Source: Blautia sp.
Lineage (GTDB): Bacteria; Bacillota; Clostridia; Lachnospirales; Lachnospiraceae
Reading direction: 5' to 3'
DNA length: 54,924 bases
Assembly (NCBI GenBank): GCA_017515325.1
Contig: JAFWGA010000011.1
Span: 1 to 54,924, forward strand
Shown here: positions 1 to 7,208 of the stretch, piece after piece
Position numbering within the stretch: the stretch's first letter is position 1
Layout of the letters: each line of letters opens with the position of its first letter
Notes under the pieces: generated by a model
The model's database searches: none
What the model was told of the DNA's origin: nothing
The model's input: the letters and a program-made list of their open reading frames with translations, nothing else
Made by a program: the position numbers and the translations under genes

Positions 1-32
1 AATGCAAAAATCTCTTCAACAGTTTTCATCAT
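1..32 (-). CDS. start of an unidentified gene, cut by window edge
   Basis: On the minus strand a GAGGTGG ribosome binding site is followed directly by two consecutive ATG codons (32-30 and 29-27) and an open frame reading MMKTVEEIFA up to the window edge. Only ten residues are visible, so no function can be given. The AT-rich stretch just upstream (about 43-85) contains TATAAT-like and TTGAAA-like hexamers, but their spacing is not ideal, so a promoter there is only possible. The frame lies downstream of the broken rdgB and in the same direction. Confidence 0.4.
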   Translation of the reverse strand, partial: MMKTVEEIFA

Positions 33-90
33 CCACCTCGGATATTATCTTAATTATAACCGAGATTATTATAGAACGTTTCAAAGAGGA

Positions 91-222
91 TTACCATAGG
101 TTTTGGAACAATATCAGTAATTTGGTGTGACAGAGCCAAAGGTCAACATCGAGATCAGACAGTATCTCACGGATCTCCCGCATTTTTCCCTCATTGTTTG
201 TCGCAAATACGATCCGCATCAT
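91..222 (-). pseudogene. rdgB: remnant of XTP/dITP diphosphatase (RdgB/HAM1 family), 3' part lost
   Basis: The 43-codon frame begins MRIVFATNNEGKMREIREIL, which is the typical N-terminus of the house-cleaning nucleotide pyrophosphatase RdgB (nucleotide-binding ATxNxGK motif). After about 26 family-like residues (through DLDVD) the sequence becomes unrelated and stops at 91-93, whereas the family is about 190-200 residues long. A good ribosome binding site (AAGGAGG) and a TGATG overlap with the stop of the upstream methyltransferase show that this was a translationally coupled second gene. None of the three frames after the break resumes an RdgB-like sequence, so a deletion or rearrangement is more likely than a simple frameshift. 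An assembly join cannot be excluded. Confidence 0.65.
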
Positions 223-1418
223 CAAAACCTCCTTCCGGCGTCCATGGCCGCCCTTGCTGTCTTCCTCTCTGGCTTCGGCCCCAGGAACTGGTAAAAATAC
301 GTTTTCATCATCCCGTTATAAACCTTCCGGTTTTTGTCCGCTTTTCTTCCGATATCTCTTTCCGCCTGCTCATAGGAGGTAATCAGATACATAGACCATC
401 TGTCCAGCCTGGAAAAGCTTTCTCCCAGCGTCCGATAAAGGCCGGACAGCTCCTCCATCTCCCCGATGCGTTCTCCATAGGGCGGATTCGCGATCAGAAA
501 GCCAAAAGGCTTTGGATGACGAAGGTCCTTAACATCCCTCTGCTGAAAATGGATCATATGATCCACCCCAGCCATTTTGGCATTTGCCCGAGCCGCCTTC
601 AGTGCTGCAGGATCAATATCATAGCCCTGTATATCTGTCTCGATTTCCTTCTTCACCAGATCCCCCGCTTTCTCCCTGGCCTGCTTCCAACAGGAAGGAG
701 AAATGATATTGGTCCATTTCTCCGCCAAAAAGTCTCTCTTCGCGCCAGGGGCAATTCCGGCTGCCATCATAGCAGCCTCGATGGGAAAGGTCCCGCTGCC
801 GCAGAAAGGATCCACCAGGATCCGGTCCGCCCTCCAGGGGGTCAGCATGATCAGGGCGCTGGCCAATGTTTCTGTTATGGGAGCCTTGACCGTCATCTGT
901 CGGTACCCCCGTTTATGAAGAGACAAGCCGGAGCTATCTATCCCGATGGTGGCAGTATCCTTCATAAAGGAAACCCGTATAGGATAGGCCGGACCGTCCT
1001 CCGGAAACCAGGTCAGCCCGTAGGCTGTCTTCAGCCGCTCTACGATCGCCTTCTTCATGATAGACTGGATATCCGACGGACTGAAAAGCTTGCTTTTAAC
1101 AGAATTTGCTTTCGTCACCCAGAATTTTCCGTTTGGGGGAATAAAGCTTTCCCAAGGCAGGGCTTTCGTTTTTTCAAACAGCTCATCAAAGGTCTCCGCA
1201 TGAAGATCCGCCACCTTCAGGAAGATCCTCTCTGTCGTCCTCAGGAAAACATTGGCAGCAGCAACAGCCTCTCCGCCCCCTCTGAAAGTCACCTTCCCGT
1301 CCTCCACACGGGAGATTTCCAGATCCAGATCCTGAATTTCCCTCTTCAGTACAGCCTCAAGTCCGAAATGGCAGGGCGCGATCAGCTCCCACTCCTGCTT
1401 CTGGCAATTTTGATTCAT
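222..1418 (-). CDS. rlmL: THUMP-domain rRNA large-subunit methyltransferase, RlmL/YpsC family
   Basis: 398 residues. The N-terminal part (about 10-165) fits the ferredoxin-like plus THUMP RNA-binding module. The C-terminal Rossmann domain carries the SAM-binding DPFCGSGT motif (203-210) and the catalytic NPPYGER motif (311-317) of N2-guanine/N6-adenine methyltransferases. Family members methylate 23S rRNA (m2G2445 in E. coli RlmL). The length is that of the short Firmicute form without the fused RlmK domain. Its stop overlaps the start of the rdgB remnant (TGATG), indicating a former two-gene operon. A TATAAT hexamer on the minus strand at 1468-1473 sits about 50 nt upstream of the start, but no good -35 is visible. 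The exact target base cannot be read from sequence. Confidence 0.88.
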   Translation of the reverse strand: MNQNCQKQEWELIAPCHFGLEAVLKREIQDLDLEISRVEDGKVTFRGGGEAVAAANVFLRTTERIFLKVADLHAETFDELFEKTKALPWESFIPPNGKFWVTKANSVKSKLFSPSDIQSIMKKAIVERLKTAYGLTWFPEDGPAYPIRVSFMKDTATIGIDSSGLSLHKRGYRQMTVKAPITETLASALIMLTPWRADRILVDPFCGSGTFPIEAAMMAAGIAPGAKRDFLAEKWTNIISPSCWKQAREKAGDLVKKEIETDIQGYDIDPAALKAARANAKMAGVDHMIHFQQRDVKDLRHPKPFGFLIANPPYGERIGEMEELSGLYRTLGESFSRLDRWSMYLITSYEQAERDIGRKADKNRKVYNGMMKTYFYQFLGPKPERKTARAAMDAGRRF

Positions 1419-1552
1419 TATTATTCTCCAAAATATGAAAAAAATGTTGCATTTCTGTTCAGAATGTATTATAATCCTTTTCGTAAAAGAGATTTACCCT
1501 TCATAAATCTTTTTTACGTCACCCCTTATTTAATTATTTATACTCCCCTCGG

Positions 1553-1591
1553 AACGCCTGGCAGCTCCCCTGCCAGGCGTTTCATTTTTTT
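1553..1591 (+). terminator. terminator-shaped hairpin, orientation without an obvious gene
   Basis: A perfect 12-bp stem (AACGCCTGGCAG, 1553-1564, with its complement at 1570-1581) around CTCCC is followed on the plus strand by TCATTTTTTT. The T-tract would stop plus-strand transcription, yet both flanking genes are on the minus strand; on that strand no U-run follows the stem. It may block antisense transcription or be part of the repeat cluster. Confidence 0.6.
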
Positions 1592-1648
1592 ATTGCAAAG
1601 GCGCCGAAAGATAGATGTCACCTTGAATTTATTAAACCGTAATATTTT

Positions 1649-1833
1649 CGACCTGTGCGGTGACCGTAAGCATGCGAAGGTATGACTGGATTTATCCAGT
1701 CATACCTTCGCATGCTTACGAGGCACCCACCAACGGAATGAGCAAAATGCGGATGCGCAGCAGCCGCTTAAGCGCGCAGCACGGATTTTGCGAATGCCGT
1801 TGGTGTCGGTCACTTCAGTGACCGCACAGGTCG
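1649..1833. repeat. long imperfect palindromic repeat, copy A (CGACCTGTGCGGT ends)
   Basis: The ends are a 13-bp inverted repeat: CGACCTGTGCGGT at the left and its complement at the right. Inside, CACCAACGG pairs with CCGTTGGTG and GCAAAAT with ATTTTGC, so nearly the whole 185 nt can fold into one long arm. The element also contains the 27-bp perfect hairpin at 1665-1720. Copy B, directly to its right, shares the ends and the internal AATGAGCAAAATGCGGATG string. There is no protein-coding capacity. It resembles a REP/BIME-type or miniature element; the family is not one I can name. Confidence 0.75.
1665..1720. repeat. 27-bp perfect inverted repeat
   Basis: Positions 1665-1691 and 1694-1720 are exact reverse complements, leaving only two bases between them; the arm begins CGTAAGCATGCGAAGG. 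No T-tract follows on either strand, so it is not a standard terminator. It sits inside palindromic copy A. Confidence 0.9.
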
Positions 1834-1844
1834 AAAACCACTGA

Positions 1845-1923
1845 CCTGTGCGGTGACCACCCACCAAGAGAATGAGCAAAATGCGGATGCCGTTGGGGTC
1901 GGTCACTTCAGTGACCGCACAGG
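1845..1923. repeat. palindromic repeat, copy B, overlapping the 3' end of argD
   Basis: CCTGTGCGGT at 1845-1854 is the inverse of ACCGCACAGG at 1914-1923. The interior matches copy A (AATGAGCAAAATGCGGATG, CCGTTGG, GGTCACTTCAGTGACC) but lacks the extra inner hairpins. The right end extends into argD and supplies its last codons and stop. Confidence 0.8.
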
Positions 1924-3125
1924 CACTGAGAAAGAAGATCAGCCATCTCGTCGATGTCTGTGCGGGTGATGACAAGCGGCGGCACAAGCCGGATCACATC
2001 CGTTGCCGCTGAAATCACCACCAAGCCCTTGTCGAGCGCAGCCCGGATGATTTCTCCCACCGGACGCCCCTCAATCACAAGACCTTGCATAAAGCCTGCG
2101 CCTCTGCGTTCTTTCACACAGGGATAGGCATCTACCAGTTCATCCAGCTTCTTTTCCAGATAGGGAGTCAGTTCCCTGACATAAGAAACGATCTGCTCTT
2201 TCTCAAAAATGTCAAATACCGTGCTAACAGCCGCACAGGCCAGAGGATTCCCACCGTAAGTGGTACCATGATCTCCCGGCACCAGGGAAGAGGCGGCAGC
2301 CTTTTTATTCAGCACAAAAGCCCCCACCGGAACTCCACAGCCCAAAGCCTTCGCGCAGGTCATGATATCCGGACTCACCCCGTATTTCTGCCAGGCAAAA
2401 TAGTAGCCTGTCCTTCCCATTCCACACTGGATCTCATCCAGAATCAGCAGAATATCTTTTTCATCGCACAAAGCCCGGACTCCTTGCAGGAAAGCCGAAT
2501 CCGCAGGATAAATGCCTCCCTCTCCCTGAACCGTTTCCATCAGGATGGCACAGGTCTTGTCCGTCACCTGGGCTTTCACGCTGTCCAGGTCATTGAAATC
2601 GGCAAACCTTACCCCTCCCATCAAAGGCTCAAAGGGTTCCCTGTAATGGGCATTCCCTGTCACAGACAAGGCACCGACACTACGCCCGTGAAAGGAGCTG
2701 TTCATGGCAATGATCTCATAGCCGGCATGACCGTCCCTATTGAAGGCATACTTCTTGGCTGCTTTGATGGCCCCTTCTATGGCTTCCGTGCCACTGTTGG
2801 TAAAAAAGGCCTTGTCCATCCCGCTGAACTGCACCAGCTTCTTCCCCGCCTCACTGATGGGCTCATTGTAATACAGATTAGAGATATGGATGAGCTTATC
2901 GATCTGGTTCTTCAGGGCTTCATCATAACCCGGATAATGATAACCCAAGGCATTGACAGCAATTCCCGCAGCAAAATCCAGATAGGGTTTTCCCTGACTG
3001 TCGTACAGGTGAACCCCCTCCCCTCTCTCAAAGACAACAGGAAAGCGATTATAGGTGTGAAGAATGCTCTCCTCTGTACGATTGATCTGTTCCTGCATTT
3101 TTGAATTATTTAATTCTGACATCAT
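1908..3125 (-). CDS. argD: acetylornithine aminotransferase
   Basis: 405 residues, the normal length for this class III PLP-dependent aminotransferase, which converts N-acetylglutamate semialdehyde to N-acetylornithine in arginine synthesis and can also act in lysine synthesis. Seen directly: the PLP phosphate-binding NSGTEAIEGA stretch (110-119), the LDEIQCGMGRTG segment (229-240) and the PLP-binding lysine K259 in MTCAKALGCGVPVGAF. The start is supported by AGGAGG about 11 nt upstream. It is the last gene of argC-argJ-argB-argD, with 27 nt separating it from argB. Odd feature: the last five residues (CLCGH) and the stop are encoded by the end of palindromic repeat B, so the original C-terminus was probably altered when the repeat arrived. 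Confidence 0.95.
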   Translation of the reverse strand: MMSELNNSKMQEQINRTEESILHTYNRFPVVFERGEGVHLYDSQGKPYLDFAAGIAVNALGYHYPGYDEALKNQIDKLIHISNLYYNEPISEAGKKLVQFSGMDKAFFTNSGTEAIEGAIKAAKKYAFNRDGHAGYEIIAMNSSFHGRSVGALSVTGNAHYREPFEPLMGGVRFADFNDLDSVKAQVTDKTCAILMETVQGEGGIYPADSAFLQGVRALCDEKDILLILDEIQCGMGRTGYYFAWQKYGVSPDIMTCAKALGCGVPVGAFVLNKKAAASSLVPGDHGTTYGGNPLACAAVSTVFDIFEKEQIVSYVRELTPYLEKKLDELVDAYPCVKERRGAGFMQGLVIEGRPVGEIIRAALDKGLVVISAATDVIRLVPPLVITRTDIDEMADLLSQCLCGH

Positions 3126-3152
3126 CCTGACAAAACCTCCTGACCCGAGTCA

Positions 3153-4061
3153 TTACGAAGACTTTTCCTCTGCGGTAGAATTAAACCTTTGGGCATCATC
3201 CCGAAGTATCGCTGTTCCGATCCCTTTGTTGGTGAAAATTTCCAGAAGCAGGCTATGGGGCAGCCTGCCATCGAGAATATGCACCCGGTTTACTCCGTTT
3301 TCGATTGCTTCGATACAGTTCTGAAGCTTGGGAATCATCCCGCCACCCACATTACCCTGACGAATCAGCTCCCTGGCTTCACTGACACTCAGCTCAGAGA
3401 TCAGGCTCTGGGGATCGTCCTTGTCCCGGTAGACCCCCTCGATATCTGAAAGAAAGGCCAGCTTTTCAGCCTGCATAGCTTCCGCAATGGCACAAGCGGC
3501 ATCATCTGCATTTATGTTATAGGTATCGAAATTCTCATCCATACCGACTGGATAAATAATAGGTAGAAAGTCTTTCTCCAGAAGGTCATGAACCAGTCTG
3601 GGATTGACATGAGTAATATCTCCCACAAATCCGATATCCTGTCCGTCTGAGAGCTTCTTCCGGCAGGTCAGCAGACCTCCGTCCTTGCCGCACACACCGA
3701 CGGCCTTCACTCCCAAAGACTGCACATAGGTGACCAGTTCCTTGTTCACTCTGGCCAGCACCATCTCGGCAATCTCCATGGTTTCCTGGTCAGTCACCCG
3801 CAGACCGTTCACAAAGTGGGGTTCCTTGCCCAGCTTCGTGATCCAGCGGCTGATCTCCTTTCCGCCCCCGTGTACAATGATAGGCTTGAAGCCAACCAGC
3901 TTCAGAAGAACCGCGTCCTTGATGACATTCTCCTTGAGTGCCTCATCCAGCATAGCGCTTCCACCGTATTTAATCACAACGATCTTCCGATTGAAGCGCT
4001 GGATATAGGGGAGGGCCTCAATCAGCACCTCTGCCTTATCCAGATATTTCTGCTTAACCAT
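3153..4061 (-). CDS. argB: acetylglutamate kinase
   Basis: 302 residues with the start chosen at 4061, where GAGGAGGAGG lies just upstream of the ATG. The frame stays open back to a GTG at 4139, but no ribosome binding site precedes that and the family is about 295-300 residues. The protein phosphorylates N-acetylglutamate, the second step of arginine synthesis. Visible motifs are KYGGSAM (31-37) and VHGGGKEI (63-70) for nucleotide and substrate binding, the NINADDAA segment, and GGMIPKLQ near the C-terminus. It lies in the argCJBD operon, 156 nt after argJ and 27 nt before argD. The enzyme is usually the arginine-feedback-inhibited step; the sequence alone does not show whether this one is. 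Confidence 0.95.
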   Translation of the reverse strand: MVKQKYLDKAEVLIEALPYIQRFNRKIVVIKYGGSAMLDEALKENVIKDAVLLKLVGFKPIIVHGGGKEISRWITKLGKEPHFVNGLRVTDQETMEIAEMVLARVNKELVTYVQSLGVKAVGVCGKDGGLLTCRKKLSDGQDIGFVGDITHVNPRLVHDLLEKDFLPIIYPVGMDENFDTYNINADDAACAIAEAMQAEKLAFLSDIEGVYRDKDDPQSLISELSVSEARELIRQGNVGGGMIPKLQNCIEAIENGVNRVHILDGRLPHSLLLEIFTNKGIGTAILRDDAQRFNSTAEEKSS

Positions 4062-4217
4062 ATCCTCCTCCTCATCTAAGATGTCTGTTTCGACCCTTTC
4101 CTGAGCTGTTCCGGTGCTAAATTGTTCCATGGAAAGCACTCAGAACACATGTTCTGGTCTGACGGATCGTCTTCTGCAGACGAAGCCGCCGAAGACGAAA
4201 TCCGTTTCCGGCTTCTG
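4062..4217. other. gap inside the arg operon with small palindromes
   Basis: The 156 nt between argJ and argB are unusually long for this tight operon. They contain the palindrome AGAACACATGTTCT near 4146-4159 and a CGTCT/AGACG hairpin near 4169-4183. The argB frame remains open through half of it (to the GTG at 4139) but without a ribosome binding site. No T-tract is present, so there is no terminator; the role is unknown. Confidence 0.5.
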
Positions 4218-5441
4218 TCAGGATCTGTAATCCGCATTGATCTTTACATAATCATAGGTCAGGTCGCAGCCCCAGGCCGTGGCCTGGCAGTCCCCCTCTT
4301 TGATATCTGCCAAGGCTGTCACGGCATTCTCAGAGAGGATTCGGGTTGCCTCAGTCTCGTCATAGCCCGTAGAGACACCGTTCTCTATGATCTTCAGCTT
4401 TCCTGCCTTGCTTTCGAACCACAGATCCACCTTTTCCGGATCAAAATCAGCTCCCGAATAACCCATGGCACAGAGGATTCTGCCCCAGTTGGCATCGTGA
4501 CCATAAATGGCAGCCTTCGTTAAGGAAGAGCTCACCACCGACCTCGCCAGAATGCGTGCTTCTTCTTTTGTCCGGGCACCTGTAATCTTCACCTCAAACA
4601 GGGCAGTCGCGCCTTCGCCGTCGCCAGCGATCTGCTTGGCCAAGGCCTCGTTTACCGTATACAGAGCCTGCCGAAAGGCTTCATAGGCCTCGTCCTTCCG
4701 ACAGATTTCCTGATTTTTGGCCTGGCCATTGGCCAAAAGCAGAACGGTATCATTGGTGGAAGTATCCCCGTCGACAGAAACCATATTATAGGTATCCTCA
4801 ACCACACTGCGCAAGGCTTCCTGCAGCAGCTCCTGAGATATAGCCGCATCCGTAGTCAGAAAGGAGAGCATGGTACACATATTGGGATGAATCATGCCGG
4901 ATCCCTTGCACATTCCTCCCAATGTCACGAGCCTGTCACCAACCAAAAAGGAAACGGCGGCTTCTTTTTTGTGAGTGTCTGTGGTCATAATTGCCTGAGC
5001 AGCCCTCGTTCCGGCCTCCTCCGAGGAGGACAGAGAAGCTGCCAAGAGCTTCGTTCCCTTCACCAAGCGATCAACGGGGAGCTGTCGCCCGATCTCCCCC
5101 GTGGAAGTAACCAGAACATGATCCTGGGAAATCTTCAGGATTTCGGCTGCCGCCCTGGCCGTCCTCTCACATGCTTCGTACCCTAAAGCGCCGGTACAGG
5201 CGTTTGCTATGCCGCTGTTACAGATCACGGCCTGGGCAATGCCGATATCATATACAATGTGCTGATCCCATTTTACCGGAGCCGCCTTTACCACATTTTT
5301 GGTAAAGGTTCCGGCTGCTTTACATGGAAACTCACTGAAAATCATCGCCATATCCGTTCTGCCTTCATATTTTATGGCTGCCGCAGCGGCAGATGCCTGG
5401 AAGCCCTTTGCTGCGGTCACTCCGCCCTGGATCCATTGCAT
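4218..5441 (-). CDS. argJ: bifunctional ornithine acetyltransferase / N-acetylglutamate synthase
   Basis: 407 residues, the family length. ArgJ moves the acetyl group from N-acetylornithine to glutamate and, in bifunctional forms, also uses acetyl-CoA to prime the cycle. The precursor normally cleaves itself before a threonine in an NMA/TML motif; here HPNMCTMLSFLTTDA is present with the nucleophile at T190, preceded by Cys rather than the commoner Ala. Also visible are the CNSGIANACTG segment (74-84), the TSTGEIGRQL stretch (112-121), and the C-terminal ILCAMGYSGADF segment. It is the second gene of the operon, 203 nt after argC. No separate argA or argE is seen in the window, consistent with the cyclic acetyl pathway. 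Confidence 0.95.
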   Translation of the reverse strand: MQWIQGGVTAAKGFQASAAAAAIKYEGRTDMAMIFSEFPCKAAGTFTKNVVKAAPVKWDQHIVYDIGIAQAVICNSGIANACTGALGYEACERTARAAAEILKISQDHVLVTSTGEIGRQLPVDRLVKGTKLLAASLSSSEEAGTRAAQAIMTTDTHKKEAAVSFLVGDRLVTLGGMCKGSGMIHPNMCTMLSFLTTDAAISQELLQEALRSVVEDTYNMVSVDGDTSTNDTVLLLANGQAKNQEICRKDEAYEAFRQALYTVNEALAKQIAGDGEGATALFEVKITGARTKEEARILARSVVSSSLTKAAIYGHDANWGRILCAMGYSGADFDPEKVDLWFESKAGKLKIIENGVSTGYDETEATRILSENAVTALADIKEGDCQATAWGCDLTYDYVKINADYRS

Positions 5442-5574
5442 GGTAGATCTCCTCTCTCATTTGATTTTAACCGTATATTCGCCGCTGCAAGCGGCATGAT
5501 TTCGCTGTTCATCGCGCATTCAATTATTGTACTATCTGGTAATTACTCATGTCTGCAGTCCGCATTTTTTTCGT

Positions 5575-5595
5575 CCTGTGCGGTGCCCGCACAGG
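5575..5595. repeat. short palindrome related to the CCTGTGCGG repeats
   Basis: CCTGTGCGG and its exact complement are separated by TGC. The arm is the same string that ends the repeats at 1649-1923. It lies between argC and argJ. Its T-rich flank (TTGATTTTTTT) is on the plus-strand side, so it would not terminate the arg mRNA. Confidence 0.75.
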
Positions 5596-5644
5596 TTGAT
5601 TTTTTTGCGAGCTGCGTATGACAGCAGGGGTAATATGATGACTG

Positions 5645-6685
5645 TCAGGGGAACATGGGCGGCTGCCGCAGCCCCTCAGCTTCGTCCAGTCCGAACATCA
5701 GGTTCATATTCTGTACGGCCTGTCCGGCTGCTCCCTTCACCAGGTTATCCAATGCCCCCATAAAGATGACACGGTTTGTCCTGGTATCGATCCGGACATT
5801 GACATCGACATAATTGCTGCCCTCCACCCACTTGGTCTGTGGGCAAACGCCCTCCTCCAGAACACGAACAAAGCTCTCATTGTCATAATAGCTGTGATAG
5901 ATTTCCCTGGCTTCTTTTTCGCTGATGTCTTTCGCCAAGGATGCGTAGGCTGTCACAAGAATCCCTCTGTTCATAGGAACCAGATGGGGCGTAAAGGTCA
6001 GACGAAGCTCCCTTTTACAGGCATACCCCAGCTGATCTTCGATCTCAGGCGTATGCCTGTGACCGGCGACTCCGTAGGCCTTGATATTTTCATTGACTTC
6101 ACAGTAAAGATTATCCAGCTTAGTTCCTCGTCCTGCCCCTGAGGTACCGGATTTCGCATCGATAATCACGGAATCCGGATCGATGACGCCCTCTCGGATC
6201 AGAGGATAAATGCTCAAAGTGGAGCAGGTGGGATAGCAGCCGGGATTTGCCACCAGACGGGATGACCTGATTTGTTCCCGGTTGATCTCACACAAGCCAT
6301 AGACAGCCTCTTCCAGGAACTGGGGACAAGGGTGGCGGAGGCCATACCAGCTTTCATATTTTTCCACGTCCTTAATCCTGAAATCCGCGCTCAGGTCGAT
6401 GACCTTTGTTCTGGAAAGAAGGCCTTCATTTACCAGGCTGGCACAAAGTCCCTGGGGAGTCGCCGTGAAAATAACGTCTGCCTCATCTGCCAGCTCCTCC
6501 ATGTTATCATCCAGGCATGCAGCATCAACCAAACGGTAAAAATTCTGATAAACACCGGCATAGGGTTTACCGGTATAGCTTTTCGATCCATACCAGACCA
6601 GTTCCACATCCCTATGTCCCAAAAGGAGTCTGACAATCTCGTTCCCGGCATAACCAGTAGCTCCTATGACTCCTGCTCTTATCAT
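5645..6685 (-). CDS. argC: N-acetyl-gamma-glutamyl-phosphate reductase
   Basis: 346 residues. The enzyme reduces N-acetylglutamyl phosphate with NADPH in the third step of arginine synthesis. The N-terminal dinucleotide-binding fold reads GVIGATGYAGNEIVRLL (5-21), the catalytic cysteine is C150 in VANPGCYPT, and the histidine-containing GVAGHRHTPEI segment follows. GAGGAGG lies 8 nt before the ATG. It is the first gene of the argC-J-B-D operon, with a clear promoter at 6766-6794 and ARG-box-like sequence further upstream shared with divergent argG. ArgR-type arginine repression is inferred. Confidence 0.96.
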   Translation of the reverse strand: MIRAGVIGATGYAGNEIVRLLLGHRDVELVWYGSKSYTGKPYAGVYQNFYRLVDAACLDDNMEELADEADVIFTATPQGLCASLVNEGLLSRTKVIDLSADFRIKDVEKYESWYGLRHPCPQFLEEAVYGLCEINREQIRSSRLVANPGCYPTCSTLSIYPLIREGVIDPDSVIIDAKSGTSGAGRGTKLDNLYCEVNENIKAYGVAGHRHTPEIEDQLGYACKRELRLTFTPHLVPMNRGILVTAYASLAKDISEKEAREIYHSYYDNESFVRVLEEGVCPQTKWVEGSNYVDVNVRIDTRTNRVIFMGALDNLVKGAAGQAVQNMNLMFGLDEAEGLRQPPMFP

Positions 6686-6765
6686 GATAATCCTCCTCTA
6701 TAAACATGTGTTTATATCTGGCTAAACCAGGTCCCCCCTGAAATGGAAAACCATATTTTTCAGCC

Positions 6766-6794
6766 ATTATACAGCCAAAATGCATATTATGCAA
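6766..6794 (-). promoter_or_regulatory. argC promoter with overlapping palindrome
   Basis: On the minus strand TTGCAT (6794-6789), a 17-bp spacer and TATAAT (6771-6766) form a near-consensus vegetative promoter. The palindrome TGCATATTATGCA (6781-6793) overlaps the -35 box and resembles half-spaced ARG boxes, so arginine-dependent repression by occlusion is plausible. Confidence 0.7.
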
Positions 6795-6865
6795 CATCCA
6801 ATTTATGGATATAAGCCTTTTTCCTTGTGTTTCGCTATTCCGTCTCGTATAAAACCTTTTAGAAA

Positions 6866-6899
6866 TGTATATATATGTATATTTATGCATATTCATTCA
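6866..6899. promoter_or_regulatory. cluster of ARG-box-like operators
   Basis: Using TGNATWWWWATNCA as the ArgR/AhrC core, TGTATATTTATGCA at 6876-6889 is a full match. Overlapping matches with one mismatch start 10 bp on either side (6866-6879 and 6886-6899), one helical turn apart. The site lies between the divergent argC and argG promoters. ArgR binding is inferred from the known regulon; no argR gene is in the window. Confidence 0.6.
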
Positions 6900-6994
6900 C
6901 CCATCCTGCTGCATTTTTACCACTTGCCTTAATCGTTTGATATAAAGGTTCTGCAGCGTCGGCGGCCAGAGCTATCAAGGACAAAATCACTCTC

Positions 6995-7023
6995 TTGCAC
7001 AATTTCACGATATGATGTATAGT
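6995..7023 (+). promoter_or_regulatory. argG promoter
   Basis: TTGCAC (6995-7000), a 17-bp spacer and TATAGT (7018-7023) match a vegetative promoter, giving a leader of about 180 nt before the argG ATG. Confidence 0.6.
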
Positions 7024-7208
7024 AACGCATGATTTGATTAAATACAAGCTGTAACCGTTCAGCCACAGGATCCGTTACCGTGACAGGACATCAAAGCGGC
7101 CTCTCTCATACTAGTGACAGTGGACCCATCCCCGGCCATTCCGAATAGGATCCACCCCCTGATGACTGAGTAGTTACCCCCATCCATTAACCTGAGGAGG
7201 TATGTATC

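Larger units (their letters stand above)
1419..1907. other. 489-nt non-coding stretch filled with palindromes
   Basis: This stretch lies between the start of the methyltransferase gene and the stop of argD, both on the minus strand. From left to right it holds the methyltransferase promoter region (minus-strand TATAAT at 1468-1473), a 12-bp hairpin with a T-tract, and then palindromic repeat elements described separately. Long open frames across it, including a 95-codon minus-strand one, simply translate the repeats, so no gene is called. Confidence 0.7.
6686..7208. other. divergent arg control region (523 nt)
   Basis: This is the region between argC (minus) and argG (plus). It holds both promoters, a cluster of ARG-box-like sites and a long argG leader of about 180 nt. 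The leader can form small hairpins (for example GTAAC with GTTAC near 7050-7080), but I recognise no riboswitch or T-box. No open frame with a ribosome binding site is present. Confidence 0.6.

Noticed and set aside
198-1685. 495-codon plus-strand open frame opposite the methyltransferase
   Set aside because: No ribosome binding site or family motifs; it mirrors a well-supported gene on the other strand and runs into the repeat region.
1700-1987. 95-codon minus-strand frame across the repeats
   Set aside because: It translates the palindromic repeats (CAVTEVTD occurs twice) and overlaps argD; no start signal.
2085-3104. 339-codon plus-strand frame opposite argD
   Set aside because: Antisense shadow of argD with no ribosome binding site.
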